A DNA stretch of 26,900 nucleotides from Hamiltosporidium magnivora (GCA_004325065.1 PITI01000056.1:1-26900); one strand, 5' to 3'. Counted from the first letter of the stretch, positions 1-10,152 are shown. The notes: generated from the sequence alone by a model not told the origin. Numbers and translations: made by a program.

Positions 1-185
1 TAGAAAAAGTTTCTCCATTTCTTAGACCTCTCATCCTCATAACAACTCCCATGGAACAACTGAAGATGTAGTGTAGTTCTATTCCCACCAAAAATCCAAA
101 CAATGACCTCACATCAGTTTCACACACCCATTGCCAAGCAGAAAGTTTTTAATGTGGTTATCCTCCCTCCACTAATCAAATATCT
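1..185 (-). repeat. Dispersed repeat family alpha, copy 1 (partial, cut by the window edge)
   Basis: The reverse complement of this segment aligns almost without gaps to 26585-26761 and, in the same orientation, to 14783-14968. Shared landmarks are TAGAAAAAGT at the left edge, a CACACC/CCATTGCCAAG stretch near 120-140, and GGTTATCCTCCCTCC at 164-178, which marks the head of the element. The element is therefore read on the minus strand and continues beyond base 1. A 63-codon ORF starting at 103 lies across the head and its A/T-rich flank; I consider it accidental. Whether the family is a SINE, a LINE piece or an LTR cannot be decided from this copy. Confidence 0.75.
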
Positions 186-368
186 AAATTATTATAATTT
201 CCAATTATTAAAAATACAATTTGAAACAGTAAAATTAATATTTCAAGTACAATTTCTATGTTATAAAACAATATCAAATATAGAATGTGAATGATAAGCA
301 CAGTTACAAAAATATATGTTAAAATACTTATCAGCAAAAATTCAATTGTTATATATGTCAGGCAATAT

Positions 369-563
369 TTAAATTGTAATTATTTCTAAAATTATTATAA
401 AAATATTCAATATAATTACCAAAATATTTTTCCAATATAAAATAAAAAAATACCATATTTTTTCCGAAAAACTCTTCCCATTAAAAAAGATACTAGAAGG
501 TCTTCTGTCTAATCTTATTATTTCTGTAAATACTTTTTCAGGTTCAAGAGCTTCTAAAAGCAT
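369..563 (-). CDS. Possible small protein with a hydrophobic C-terminal tail, function unknown
   Basis: This is a 64-codon minus-strand ORF. The first 35 residues are polar and look protein-like (LEALEPEKVF, RLDRRPSS, FNGKSFSEK). They are followed by about 28 strongly hydrophobic residues ending LEIITI, so the product could be a tail-anchored membrane peptide. The frame stays open for about 14 codons upstream of the chosen ATG, to a stop near 606, with no earlier ATG, so it could also be the 3' part of a decayed longer gene. I recognise no family. The neighbouring sequence is A/T-rich spacer. The mixed amino-acid composition of the N-terminal half is the main reason for listing it; A/T-rich chance ORFs usually lack that. 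Confidence 0.3.
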   Translation of the reverse strand: MLLEALEPEKVFTEIIRLDRRPSSIFFNGKSFSEKIWYFFILYWKNILVIILNIFIIILEIITI

Positions 564-605
564 ATTCTCAAAAAAATCAAATCTAATGTATTTTGATTTA
601 CTTTA

Positions 606-2794
606 ATCACTAAGACTAACACTTCTATCTTGTTTCATATTTTTATAATATTTCGTATACCATTTTCGATATATTGCTCTTTATAAAGTTTTTTTACCAT
701 TAAAAATATATTAATAAAAATAATTTAATTATTTCATTATAATTTAATTATAAAATCAAATATAAATTTTTATTGAAGGAAGATAAACTTTTTTATATTG
801 ATTTGTACAAAAATTACGCACTAATGTATGAAATTTAATGAAATAGGGTATGTATCCTGCTACTTATACTCATTTATACTTTAAATATACAATTAAAAAT
901 ACGTAAATTCTGAAAGATGATTTTTATTGGCTTTTCATTTATTTATATTTCTATTTTACATTTACATGTGAAAAAAACTAAAATAACAATTTAAACTCGA
1001 GGGAACAATATTTAGGAATCAAATTAATACTTTTTTGTAAAATAAATTCTATTTTGGAGATTAATTAAAACTCTTTTTTAAATTCTTTGATAAATGTAAA
1101 AGTATTGCTAGCTATTCAAACAGTTAGAATCGAATTTATATTCAAATATAAATAATTTATAAAAAAAATTTTGTCAAAAAAAAATTGGTGTGTAAATAAA
1201 AAGTTCTAAAATTTTCAAACTTAAATTTTTTAAAAAAAATGTTTTACAAATCAAAATCACGAATATGATTCATAAAATTTTTCTCACATTTCATAGTTGT
1301 AGTTGAAAATTAAAAATAATTTTAAAGATTTTTTATTTTTTTAAATTTTAAAAAAGGCTATTTTTAAAATAGAATTTTAATTTGGGAGGTAAAATATGTT
1401 TGTGCATATTTAGGTTGTGGGTGTTTAAAGTACTTCTTTTGTAACGTAATAAAAGTTTTTTTGGCAAATAAAAAAATATAAAAAATTGAATTATTTAAGA
1501 GTAAAAAGTACATCAAAGAGTCTATATAAAAATCCAAATAGCATGAACAATTTATATATTTTTAAGACAGACTAGTAACGAAGAAGATGTGATAAATATA
1601 CAAAAATCTAAAATACTATATCTTTGGTTTTTAATAATCGAAATATAGTAGAGGAACCGAAAATAAATTTATTTGAAGATTCGGATTTATAAGAGGAAAC
1701 TAAAATAGCAAAGAGCTAGATGAACTGTCTAAAAATGAAGCTCATTTTATTTAGAATTTTATTGATGCCCTAATAATATTGGTTACCCATATACTATAAA
1801 TCCAGTTTTGTTTTTTGATTTTTTTTTCCAAAATATTATAAAAAAAATCATTGAAACATTCATGGACAGTACAAATTCTTATTTCAGGTTTTTTTTCTCC
1901 TTTTTTCCATCCCTTTTTAATCTGTTTTCTTGGTTGATTTTTTATTTAGTTCAAGATTTTTAAGAATGAAAGTAAAAAATTGTTGAAAATAATTATAAAA
2001 ATGTAGTTTATGATTGTATTAATTATTGAGTAAATATTTATTTATTTCGTAATGCTTTGATATGTATTATCGATTATTCCTTAATTGAAGTTAAACCCTT
2101 TCAAATAGATTAACTGAACTTTTAAAATGTGATAAATTCCCGATTGAGCTATAAAAAAATTCAAAAAATGGTTTTTAAAAAAAATTTACTTATGAAACGT
2201 TTTATTGAAAAAAATTTTTTTTGTTTTTAAATTTCTCACTTCAACACGGTAGCAATAAAACACTAATGATCATTTAAGAAAAAATTTTAGAGGAAGAATT
2301 TAGAACATTTAATTCGATAAATGATTTAATACATTTTTTTAAATTTAAAATTTTTTTGAAGCTTCTCTACTTAATGCATCCAACAAAAATTTGTTTAAAT
2401 AACCAAGAAATTGTCTTTCCATCAAAATCCGATTTTAATAGCTCCCTTCTTAGTTGAAAATAAAATTTAAAAGAAAATTTATAGAAATAAGAGAAATCGA
2501 TAATTCCAAATATTTAATTAAGAATAGTAAGAACCATTAGCTATATAAAAGAATTTTATTAGTAACTTTATTGTGAAATTTATAATAGACCCGACATATT
2601 TATTTCGGATAAGCAAAAAAAAAGACAGCAGTCATTGAATTAGAAATTATTTTCCAAGATGCATTTTAAGATTTGAAACTTAAAATCTTAATAACATGAC
2701 TTATTAGCCAATGAAGATCTTATTTATAACCTTGGTGTTAAGATAATCCTTTATGTAATGACCTGTGACGGCATTGTGACAAAATACCATAAGC
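606..2794. other. A/T-rich spacer, no supported feature
   Basis: About 2.2 kb, very A/T-rich with many homopolymer runs of A and T and stops in all frames. I see no ORF, structured RNA or repeat copy that I can support. Confidence 0.6.
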
Positions 2795-3195
2795 ATACCT
2801 TAAAAAACCGCAAATACTTATAGATTAGAGGTATACATTCACTCTATAGTACTTAAGAAGCAATTCGAAATAATTTCCTTTGATCGACGAAGAGGACTTG
2901 AGTTGGGACCAAATGCTGAAGAGAGCTGGGAAAGTGCGTCAATTAGTGTTATTAAAAGAGCCGGGATGCACGAGGAGCCAGCACCCTATTTTAAATAAGC
3001 GATTTACAGAAGGATGGTGTTAAATATTTTAGACAAAAAATAACTCATCCCGTATTGCAGATGGAAGAACCGCTTATAAACATTAATGAAGAGCCAGATT
3101 AAAAATAAAAAAAAAATAGTAAAATAAATAAAAGAAAAGACATAAAGGCGGAATAAAAACATTCTAAATCAGAATTTTATTAAATTAAAATAGTG
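2795..3195 (+). repeat. Dispersed repeat family gamma, copy 1 (decayed)
   Basis: This segment is richer in G+C than its flanks and aligns weakly, with indels, to 6010-6400 on the same strand. Matching landmarks are AAATACTTA followed by TATACATTC, then TACT..AA.AAG..AAT near 2850, a TTTGA..GA..GAAGA block near 2878, AAATGC..A.GAGAG..GG near 2920, and a GATGGAA.AAC.CTTAT block near 3060. A 50-codon stop-free stretch at about 2877-3026 contains EEDLSWDQMLKRAGK, so the element may be a remnant of transposon coding sequence, but I recognise no domain. It abuts the head of alpha copy 2. Confidence 0.4.
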
Positions 3196-3199
3196 AAAT

Positions 3200-3875
3200 T
3201 CACTGTGAGGGTTCTATAACCACATTATAAACTAGCTGTTTGGTAATTATTAAGTGAGCCTGACGTGGGAATTTTGTTTGGATCTTATATTGTAAATAAA
3301 ACAACTATATTTTGCGTTATGATACGTAAATTTGTATATGGGAAAGCTGGTTTACAAATAATGTAATTTCTTTACAAAGAAATTTGTTTTTTCTTTGTAA
3401 TTAGATTACAAAACGTGGTCAAACTGATGATGTTTGGCATGTAAAAGCTTGGGAACCTACCCTTCCCCATTCGGGTTGGATTTTTGGTCTGTTGGTAAAA
3501 CCAATTTCATAATTTTCAAAAATCCAAGAAGACTAAGTACCAGGCTATACATGTTGGATGAAATTTCAACGTTAAGGTTGACTCTATGTAAGCCGCTGAG
3601 TTCTTTCTTGCCCCAAGGTCTACTCAGCTCAAGAAATGAGGAGTAAATAAAAAGCAGCAGGTCTTGGGGTAGCATAATTTGCGGACTAGCGATCACACTC
3701 CAGACAATAGGAATTTACGAGCGACGGACAGTCTTCATCCTCATTTCATGGGTTTTACACCTCTATTAGAAAACCTTTAGAAATTAGGTATCGTATGAGA
3801 TATCGATGCGTGTTAGAGGTGGAGTTATCTATATGAAACAAAGAACTGCTTGTGCCATGAAAACAATCTAAAAAA
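3200..3875 (+). repeat. Dispersed repeat family alpha, copy 2 (near full length)
   Basis: Its head, ATAACCACAT at 3217, matches 26603 and, inverted, the copy at 1-185. The middle (GGCATGTAAAAGC near 3435, then CTTCCCCATTCGGGTT) matches 26820-26860 and 21295-21335. The tail (3735-3870) matches the reverse complement of 14280-14410 very well, including AAAACCCATGAAATGAGGA against AAAACCTAATAAATGAGCA. These three anchors keep similar spacing in every copy, which gives an element of about 0.65-0.7 kb. The ORFs on both strands at 3434-3696 lie inside it and are not conserved between copies, so I do not call them genes. Confidence 0.75.
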
Positions 3876-4570
3876 AGATCTGGGTTTATTTAATGAAAAG
3901 TAATTTGTAAAAATTTATGTTTAATAAAAAAAATATAACAAAAATTTTAAATATTCTACTAATTCAGAATATATATAAATCACAGTTCAAACGAGTAAAT
4001 AAACATTTTAAACTCTTGTTCAAATCGAGGAATATTAGTTAATTTGTATGAAAATTTATACAACTTAATTTTTGTGTTCGCTTCTGTTAGATTTAGAAAT
4101 ATAACTTTTATAAATTTTCAAATCTCATTAATATCATAAGAAACCTACAGAAAGCTTAGTTGGGCTTTTCTCTGTTCCGAATAAACTGTAATTTCATAAA
4201 ATCTAAATATTTATATAGCCAAAGTTTCTGTTTATTTTTGATTTTAATTCATTCTATTATATTTACTACCATATTGACTGTATAAGGAATTATAAATTAT
4301 TTAATATTATTATTTTACTCCAGATTTTTAAGGTTTTGCGGTTCTTTCTAGAAAATAAAAACAAATATTTGAGATAATTATGAATTTGAATTTAGCAATC
4401 AGAAATCTTTAAAATTTTTAACTATTTAGAGATTTACTATTGGAAACCGTTTTTTTGCTACAAAATATTTTAAATTTATTTTTTTCGAGGCTAAATAGGA
4501 GAAAATATTCCAAGAGATATTTTTTAAAAAGTAACTTAATTTGTATAATTTGCGTATTAAAAAGTATAAT
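3876..4570. other. A/T-rich spacer downstream of the 289-aa gene
   Basis: About 700 bp of A/T-rich sequence between the tail of alpha copy 2 and the 3' end of the minus-strand gene. It probably holds that gene's 3' UTR. I see no specific site. A plus-strand ORF starting at 4440 runs into the gene's antisense strand and is rejected. Confidence 0.5.
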
Positions 4571-5440
4571 TTATTTTGATGTTGATAGTTTGGTTACTAA
4601 ATCAAATGTTAATTTTAAAAAAGCAACAGAATGAATATCATTCGAACTATAAAAATTGTAATCAATAACATTCTTTTCCCATTTGATAAAATACCTATTT
4701 ACATCTCTCAGTTCAAACTTTAAAAAGTAGAAAACAATACTTTTTTCCAAGAATAAACATAAACTTATATTCTCGATATTAGAAACAATATTAATAAATT
4801 TTAAATTTTGGAATTCGTCAATTTTAGAATTTGATTCATTTGCCAAGATTGAATATTCGATAAAATCTAAATATTTATCAAAAATATATTTTTTATTTCT
4901 AAATTTCTCACAAAGCTTAAATAAAAATCGAGGAGCGAATCTATTATAGTGAAAAATATTCATATTAAAAAATACACCTCGAAAAATTAATGTATTTAAA
5001 AGGAACGTTTTACTAAAATCACTTGGTATTTTTGTGTATTCGAGATATTTTTCTAATATAAACATTCTAAGTTTGTCATTTTCTATTTTATAAAAATCAT
5101 TAAACAAACATTTTTCGGGAAAAAATCCAAAGAACAAAATCTTAGTCAAATCATTTTGGTTGGTTGAATAATTATCATTTAAATTATTTGTTGTAAGTAA
5201 AACCAATCTTTTTTTCATCATATCTATAAAATAAAGATCTGCAATATCAAATAGAGATGATAAAGACTTGGGTTCTTCTAGCTTTGAGAATTTTCTCAAT
5301 TCTCCAATTATTTTTTTTTCGAAACCTTCTAAACTTTGATATTTCAAGAAAATGTAAATACAAAATATTCCAAAAATAGATTGAATAATTCCTATGAGTA
5401 CCAAAACAACCAATCTCTTATTTTTTTTCATGTAGGACAC
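4571..5440 (-). CDS. Hypothetical membrane-anchored protein, 289 aa, family not recognised
   Basis: This uninterrupted minus-strand ORF is far longer than chance expects at this A/T content. Residues 1-9 are basic (MSYMKKNKR) and residues 10-32 form one strong hydrophobic segment. This is a type II signal-anchor or uncleaved signal arrangement, so most of the protein should be lumenal or extracellular. The rest is soluble-looking, rich in Phe, Leu, Asn and Lys, with a polar stretch near 85-95 (NNLNDNYSTNQND) and no motif I can assign. M1 was chosen as the start; M4 is an equally possible start and would not change the topology. The gene is isolated: it points away from the plus-strand gene at 7737 and has about 560 bp of spacer upstream. 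No paralogue lies in the window. The function is unknown. Confidence 0.7.
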   Translation of the reverse strand: MSYMKKNKRLVVLVLIGIIQSIFGIFCIYIFLKYQSLEGFEKKIIGELRKFSKLEEPKSLSSLFDIADLYFIDMMKKRLVLLTTNNLNDNYSTNQNDLTKILFFGFFPEKCLFNDFYKIENDKLRMFILEKYLEYTKIPSDFSKTFLLNTLIFRGVFFNMNIFHYNRFAPRFLFKLCEKFRNKKYIFDKYLDFIEYSILANESNSKIDEFQNLKFINIVSNIENISLCLFLEKSIVFYFLKFELRDVNRYFIKWEKNVIDYNFYSSNDIHSVAFLKLTFDLVTKLSTSK

Positions 5441-6009
5441 AAAGCAATTATTTTTATTGAAAAAATCACTTAATTTAAATATGATCTATACGCCAATCTT
5501 AATGTCTAAGAATAGAACTTTTCTAAAATTAATCTAATATTCGTTGTAATAATTAAATGAATCATAAAATATAATTATAAAAAGTTGAAAGTCATTCGAA
5601 ATCTTCTAAACTACGAAGTACATCAAAAGGTATTTAAACTAACTAATGAAAGTTTCAAGAGTTAGGGATATATACTTTCGCACATGATTCCAAATAAATA
5701 TTTCGACTACATAAACAACCCTAAATCGCAAAATAAATATATCACATAGAAAGAAATAGAATAAAATATAATTTAAAATAAATTTTTGTTCTTTAGACGA
5801 AAGAAATACCTTTCTGAACTGAACTAGAATATTGTTATAAATTCATTTTTGTTAATATGAAACTTGGATAGAAACCTTTATAAATTTGATAAAATATTTT
5901 GAAAGATCACATACGTTATATACAAATTTATACTATTATTTTGGTATGACTACAACGGGCATTACTTTTTTGTTGAAATCTCAAAAAAACTTACTTCATT
6001 CTTTATTTC
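5441..6009. other. A/T-rich spacer, likely contains the promoter of the minus-strand gene
   Basis: About 570 bp upstream of the 289-aa gene. It is A/T-rich with no ORF of note. Any promoter for the minus-strand gene should lie in the first part, but I cannot pick out a specific motif against this background. Confidence 0.4.
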
Positions 6010-6400
6010 CGTTTGTCCTATAAATACTTAATGGTTTTATACATTCTTAGTAAGTATGAATCATAAATCTAATCGATAATACTCAAAAAGACAATCTAAA
6101 TCAGTTATTTGAGAGATCTGAAGATTGATGTCGTGATTAAATGCCAATGAGAGTCGGGTAACGAGATTTCGATAGGTCATAAGGATTGGCTGCCGAGAAA
6201 CTCCTAAAAAAGATGTTGCCTTTACAAATAGACACAAATGTGGAAAAACTTATCAGGCAAATAAATACAAAAAAAAGAAGTTAAGTTGGAGAATAAAATG
6301 ACTTTTAAACAGAGTTTTATCGAATTTAGAAAAGGTCTCAAATATAAAGAACGATTCAACCGAAACAGGAAGAGTAGAATAAACCACTCAAAAACAATGA
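6010..6400 (+). repeat. Dispersed repeat family gamma, copy 2 (decayed)
   Basis: This aligns to 2795-3195 on the same strand through an ordered series of short matches: AAATACTTA..TATACATTC near 6025-6042, GATAATACTCAAAAAGACAA near 6076, TTTGAGAGATCTGAAGAT near 6108, AAATGCCAATGAGAGTCGGG near 6140, and GGAGAATAAAA..ACAGAGTTTTAT..AATT near 6284-6325. Spacing differs between the copies by tens of bases, so both have suffered deletions. No intact reading frame is present. Confidence 0.38.
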
Positions 6401-6639
6401 AGCTAAAAACCGCTCTAACAACTAAATTTTATATATTTCTTCAAATTAAAGGAAAGAATTCATGAAAAATAATATATTTAAAACTAGGAATTTTTTTTTG
6501 TTATCCTATTTATTTTTTCCCCACCATTTTTTTATAAAATTCTCTTTCATAACTTCTTTCGTTTAATTTTTCAAATTTTTATTTGTAAATTTGTTAGTTT
6601 TTGAATTTTTTATAATTCAATATTTTTTCTTCCTTAAAT

Positions 6640-6843
6640 ATGGTAATACCCTCCATATATTCCATGACAATTCCTACTCGTAAAAAACTAAAAGACATCA
6701 CAAATATTTCAACAAAAAATAAGAAATCCAATGAAATAGAAAAATGTATTCCTGTTACCGACGAGGAAATAGAATATTTGGATGTTATAAGTGATACATC
6801 CTCTTATAATCTTTATGATGATTTTACAGTGAATATTCTGTAA
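6640..6843 (+). CDS. Possible small acidic protein, 67 aa, function unknown
   Basis: This 67-codon ORF has protein-like composition: a basic N-terminal half (TRKKLKDITN) and an acidic C-terminal half (TDEEIEYLDVISD). It is more polar than the Phe/Ile/Leu-rich ORFs that arise by chance in this sequence. No domain is recognised. An intron-like segment with GTAAGT at 6856 and TTAG at 6895 lies just after the stop. If the true transcript enters that segment from a different frame, this ORF might be only one exon. It sits about 0.9 kb upstream of nucleotidase copy A on the same strand. Confidence 0.4.
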   Translation: MVIPSIYSMTIPTRKKLKDITNISTKNKKSNEIEKCIPVTDEEIEYLDVISDTSSYNLYDDFTVNIL

Positions 6844-6895
6844 AAATATTCTATTGTAAGTAAAAATTTTATTATTACTTTTTAATTCTACTTAG

Positions 6896-7330
6896 AAATT
6901 TATTTTCTTGTATATTTTGTATTTGTATTCTATACTTCTTAGTATTTAACAACACTGTTTTTGGTTTTATATTTTGTTTTTGCATTCTTAATTCATTTAT
7001 CATTTAAATTCATCTATTATTTCTCTTATCTAAATTGTTATAATATATTCAAAATATAAGGTATCTAAAACATTTTTAATATTATTAAATCATTTTGAAT
7101 CTCAGTACAGATATTTTGTACATCAATAAATATTTATTAAATTTGATAAATATAATGTATAAATAAACATTAGAATCTATCCAAATAATATTATTGAATA
7201 TCATAAAGAAGATATTTTTTGTGTAAAATATAATATTTAAAAAACAAATTTATTAATTTATCTTTGATTTGAAGTTTAATATAAATATTTATAAATTCGT
7301 TTTTCTTAGTCTAAGGAAGATTTTTAATTT
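6896..7330. other. A/T-rich spacer, no supported feature
   Basis: About 430 bp of A/T-rich sequence between two short ORFs. I see no repeat copy or conserved motif. Confidence 0.5.
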
Positions 7331-7459
7331 ATGTCGGATTCTTTACATTCTGTAAATATAATTTTAATTAAGGTTTCTAATTTAGATTCAGATTATTTGA
7401 TTAAACAATTTTTAGAACAAGAAACGATTATTATTTTTAACAGTCTTAAAATAAAATAA
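7331..7459 (+). CDS. Possible 42-aa small ORF, function unknown
   Basis: ATG at 7331, stop TAA at 7457-7459. The product begins MSDSLHSVN and has a fairly even composition (NLDSDYLIKQFLEQET). It could be the start of a gene disrupted downstream, a real micropeptide, or chance. There is no homologue in the window and no recognisable domain, so this is a weak call made on composition only. Confidence 0.2.
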   Translation: MSDSLHSVNIILIKVSNLDSDYLIKQFLEQETIIIFNSLKIK

Positions 7460-7736
7460 ATTATAAAAATATATATGAATCATTGAAATATATATAATCG
7501 TTATTGTTGAGCAAAAAGTAATTAAAGTGATTAAATGTTTTTCATTATAAATCGGTCTTCTATTTTAAAAAAAGACAATTGTAATAATACAAGAAAAATT
7601 AAATTATTAAGCTTTTTATAGGTAATCTAGAATTATATTGCGGACTGAAAAGAATAACTTTGTTCTTATCAAATATAAAAGAAATGGAACGATTAAAATA
7701 AATTTTTAAAATTAAAATATCGAGGCCTCTTAAAAA

Positions 7737-9584
7737 ATGATAAGAAGTTTTCCTATATTTTTATATTTCTGGCAAATATTTTTAGCGGCAGATAAAAATG
7801 GAGTTAAAATTTTAAGTTATGATGAGATAAGAAATGAAATGTATAATAATCCGTTAGTTTATTGTGTTTCTATTATGTGCTTGAATACTTTTAGAAAACA
7901 GAATCTTTTATCTAAAATAATCGAAGAAGACCTTGAGCTTCCGTATCCGACTATATACGATGAAAAAATGAGTGATACAGTGTTTAATAAATACAATATT
8001 AAATATTTATTAAAATATGAAAAGGATATTTTGAAATTGTTTAAATTTTTAAAACCCAAAGAGGCTACGGTGTGGTTTGTTATGTTCAGGTCCCGTTTAC
8101 TAAACATAATATTTTGCTTTTTTAAGGATTATTTGAAAGATTATTCTGATAAATTTAATAATAATCCATTTTTTAGAAATATGCTAAAACGACAAATGAA
8201 TAAAAACTTGGATTTAAATTTAGCGAACTTTGATAAATTTCTCGAAGAGAAAAGAGAAATCGAGATTAAAATGTTACAATTTGATTTAAATGCTTACTTT
8301 GAAAGAGAAAATGTCAATTATTATTTAGATAAAAGCCTAATTGGATCGGAAAACGATATTAATAAAGTTGCAGATTTAGAAGTGGATACAGAAAACTTCG
8401 ATTTAACAGAAAATCCAACAAATAGCGGTAATAAATCAGTCAAAGACATACATTTGTTAGCAGGCAAGAAAACCGAAAATTCAAAACCCAAAGCACAATA
8501 TCCTTCCCCAATTTCTGATTCCAAAGCTATTTCCGATTCTAAAGAAATAAATAAAGTCGAATATAAATCCGATGTACGGATTGCAAAATCTATAGTAGCG
8601 TCTGATAATCTTCCCAAAATTCAATCTGAAAAATACAAAGGAACGTATAAAAAAGATACTAAAGATAGACTAAAGTTATATCTGCAAATCTTTTTTGAAA
8701 ATCTTTTATCGAACCCACATAATCCATCAAGAGAAACGGAATTTTCTTGTTATAAACAATCAAATCTATATAAAAGACACAAAGAAATGTGTGAAAATGG
8801 GACTTTAGAATCAAGTGACTTTATTTTTAGTTTCTTCTATAAAATACTATTTTTAAAATTTGAAACACAATGGAAGGATCTTTTATCTTTAATTTCTACA
8901 GAATCTAATGCGGGGATCCAGAACATATTAGCATATCTAGATGATTATATTCCTTCATCAGATTTTCAAATGGGTGTTTCGAATGAAACGCTTTTCATTT
9001 CGATTCAAGAGTCAACCATTCCCAAAATGTATCTCGATGAGATAGTTTTGGTATTTGATATAGATGATACCCTGTTCCCCACGACTTCATATGGTGATAA
9101 ATATCCGGATTTAGGTACACCTGAGTTTTATGAAAGTCAAAATAATATTTTTGCAGACCCAAAGGAGGAAAATCCAAAAAAAGGTATAAATGATCAAGAA
9201 ATAAAAACTAAATTGTTAGTCACTCAACACTTAGAATATAAAACCGAGCTTAAAATTTTTTTAGAAAAACTGCCTTTTAAAAAAATATGTTTTACGAACG
9301 CAGAAAAAATACATGCGGAATGGGCTTTAAAAACATTAGATATATTAGATTGTTTTATTTGTATTGTTCATAGAGAAAAATTGCATGAATATATTTTTCT
9401 TAAACCAAATCCGCATGCATACTTTGCTATAGAACAACTTTTGGAAACCAAAGCCTCAAATATATATTTCTATGATGATATTGATCAAAATGTACAAGCT
9501 GCTAAAAATCGAGGGTGGAATTCTTTTTTGGTTAGAGATTCCTTGATAGATGTTCTAGAAACATCTCTTTCAAATTTACCTTGA
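7737..9584 (+). CDS. Secreted HAD-family phosphatase, pyrimidine 5'-nucleotidase (SDT1/PHM8) type, copy A, intact
   Basis: The 615-residue ORF is complete. Residues 1-18 form a signal peptide with a hydrophobic core (FPIFLYFWQIFLAA), cut probably before DKNG. Residues 19-230 are a family-specific region with YDEIR (28-32) and LPYP (68-71). Residues 230-330 are polar, poorly conserved linker. A short conserved block follows, then the HAD domain from about 430: motif I DIDDT (nucleophile D441, acid/base D443), motif II FTNA (T520) followed by KIHAE, motif III K556 in KPNPHAY, motif IV YDD (579-581). The FTNA..K.HA and KP.P.A spacing is typical of the yeast SDT1/PHM8 group, which dephosphorylates pyrimidine nucleotides or related monophosphates; substrate here is inferred only. 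Yeast relatives are cytosolic and about half this length. The start is supported by paralogues B and C, which share the same signal-peptide/TAAxxK layout. The upstream palindromic GAGGCCTC (7721-7728) is notable but unexplained. Confidence 0.88.
   Translation: MIRSFPIFLYFWQIFLAADKNGVKILSYDEIRNEMYNNPLVYCVSIMCLNTFRKQNLLSKIIEEDLELPYPTIYDEKMSDTVFNKYNIKYLLKYEKDILKLFKFLKPKEATVWFVMFRSRLLNIIFCFFKDYLKDYSDKFNNNPFFRNMLKRQMNKNLDLNLANFDKFLEEKREIEIKMLQFDLNAYFERENVNYYLDKSLIGSENDINKVADLEVDTENFDLTENPTNSGNKSVKDIHLLAGKKTENSKPKAQYPSPISDSKAISDSKEINKVEYKSDVRIAKSIVASDNLPKIQSEKYKGTYKKDTKDRLKLYLQIFFENLLSNPHNPSRETEFSCYKQSNLYKRHKEMCENGTLESSDFIFSFFYKILFLKFETQWKDLLSLISTESNAGIQNILAYLDDYIPSSDFQMGVSNETLFISIQESTIPKMYLDEIVLVFDIDDTLFPTTSYGDKYPDLGTPEFYESQNNIFADPKEENPKKGINDQEIKTKLLVTQHLEYKTELKIFLEKLPFKKICFTNAEKIHAEWALKTLDILDCFICIVHREKLHEYIFLKPNPHAYFAIEQLLETKASNIYFYDDIDQNVQAAKNRGWNSFLVRDSLIDVLETSLSNLP
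8511..8546 (+). repeat. Tandem 18-bp duplication inside copy A linker
   Basis: Two adjacent 18-bp units, in frame, encode ISDSKA and ISDSKE (residues 259-270) and differ at 5 positions or fewer. The units lie in the polar linker and are absent from paralogues B and C, so this is a local expansion in A. Confidence 0.7.
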
Positions 9585-10152
9585 TATCATGGAAATTAAA
9601 TTTAAACAATGAGTAAGATATCTAAAATATCTGACTACTTTTAATAAATTAATTTGCATTATTTTGAAATAACATATTCTAAAGTCATTTTCTTTAATAA
9701 AACGTAATATATGTCCTTAATGGGTAAAAACAACTTTTATTCCATTGTTTAACTTTTTGAAAATTTGGGATGTTTTATGAAAATCATCTATTATATTTTA
9801 TATCGAGATTTGTATATTTCTTTAATCTTTATACTCTAGATTTGTTTAATTCTTTATGCTCGATCTAATTTAATATTTTCTATCCATGCCAATGGTTTGT
9901 TATTTCATTCTGCACATTTTGCTTACTTTGGTACTTACGTGTCTATTTGTTTTAGTATAGCATATGCATCAAAGGAATTTTATTTTTTGTGATACATGCC
10001 TTTTCTAGGGCATTTCAGTTTATTTGTAAATCGATTCATTCATTTTTCGTATTAGCCTTGGTCTTCCTGGTACAAAAATAGATGAGTTTTACTTTTTTAT
10101 ATATTCCGATTAATTCTTAAATTTTCCAAGATTTGTGTTATTTTGTTAAGCA
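9585..10152. other. Spacer between copy A and repeat beta 1
   Basis: About 570 bp. It probably includes the 3' UTR of copy A (AATAAA at 9643 is a candidate poly(A) signal, though common by chance here). The part from about 9880 to 10075 is less A/T-rich than the usual spacer and may be a more decayed extension of repeat beta, but I could not align it convincingly to the flank of beta 2. Confidence 0.4.

Noticed and set aside
3434..3696. Overlapping ORFs on both strands (70 and 79 codons)
   Set aside because: They lie within alpha copy 2 and neither frame is kept in the other alpha copies.
4440..4634. 64-codon plus-strand ORF
   Set aside because: It overlaps the 3' end of the better supported minus-strand gene and has the composition of chance A/T-rich translation.
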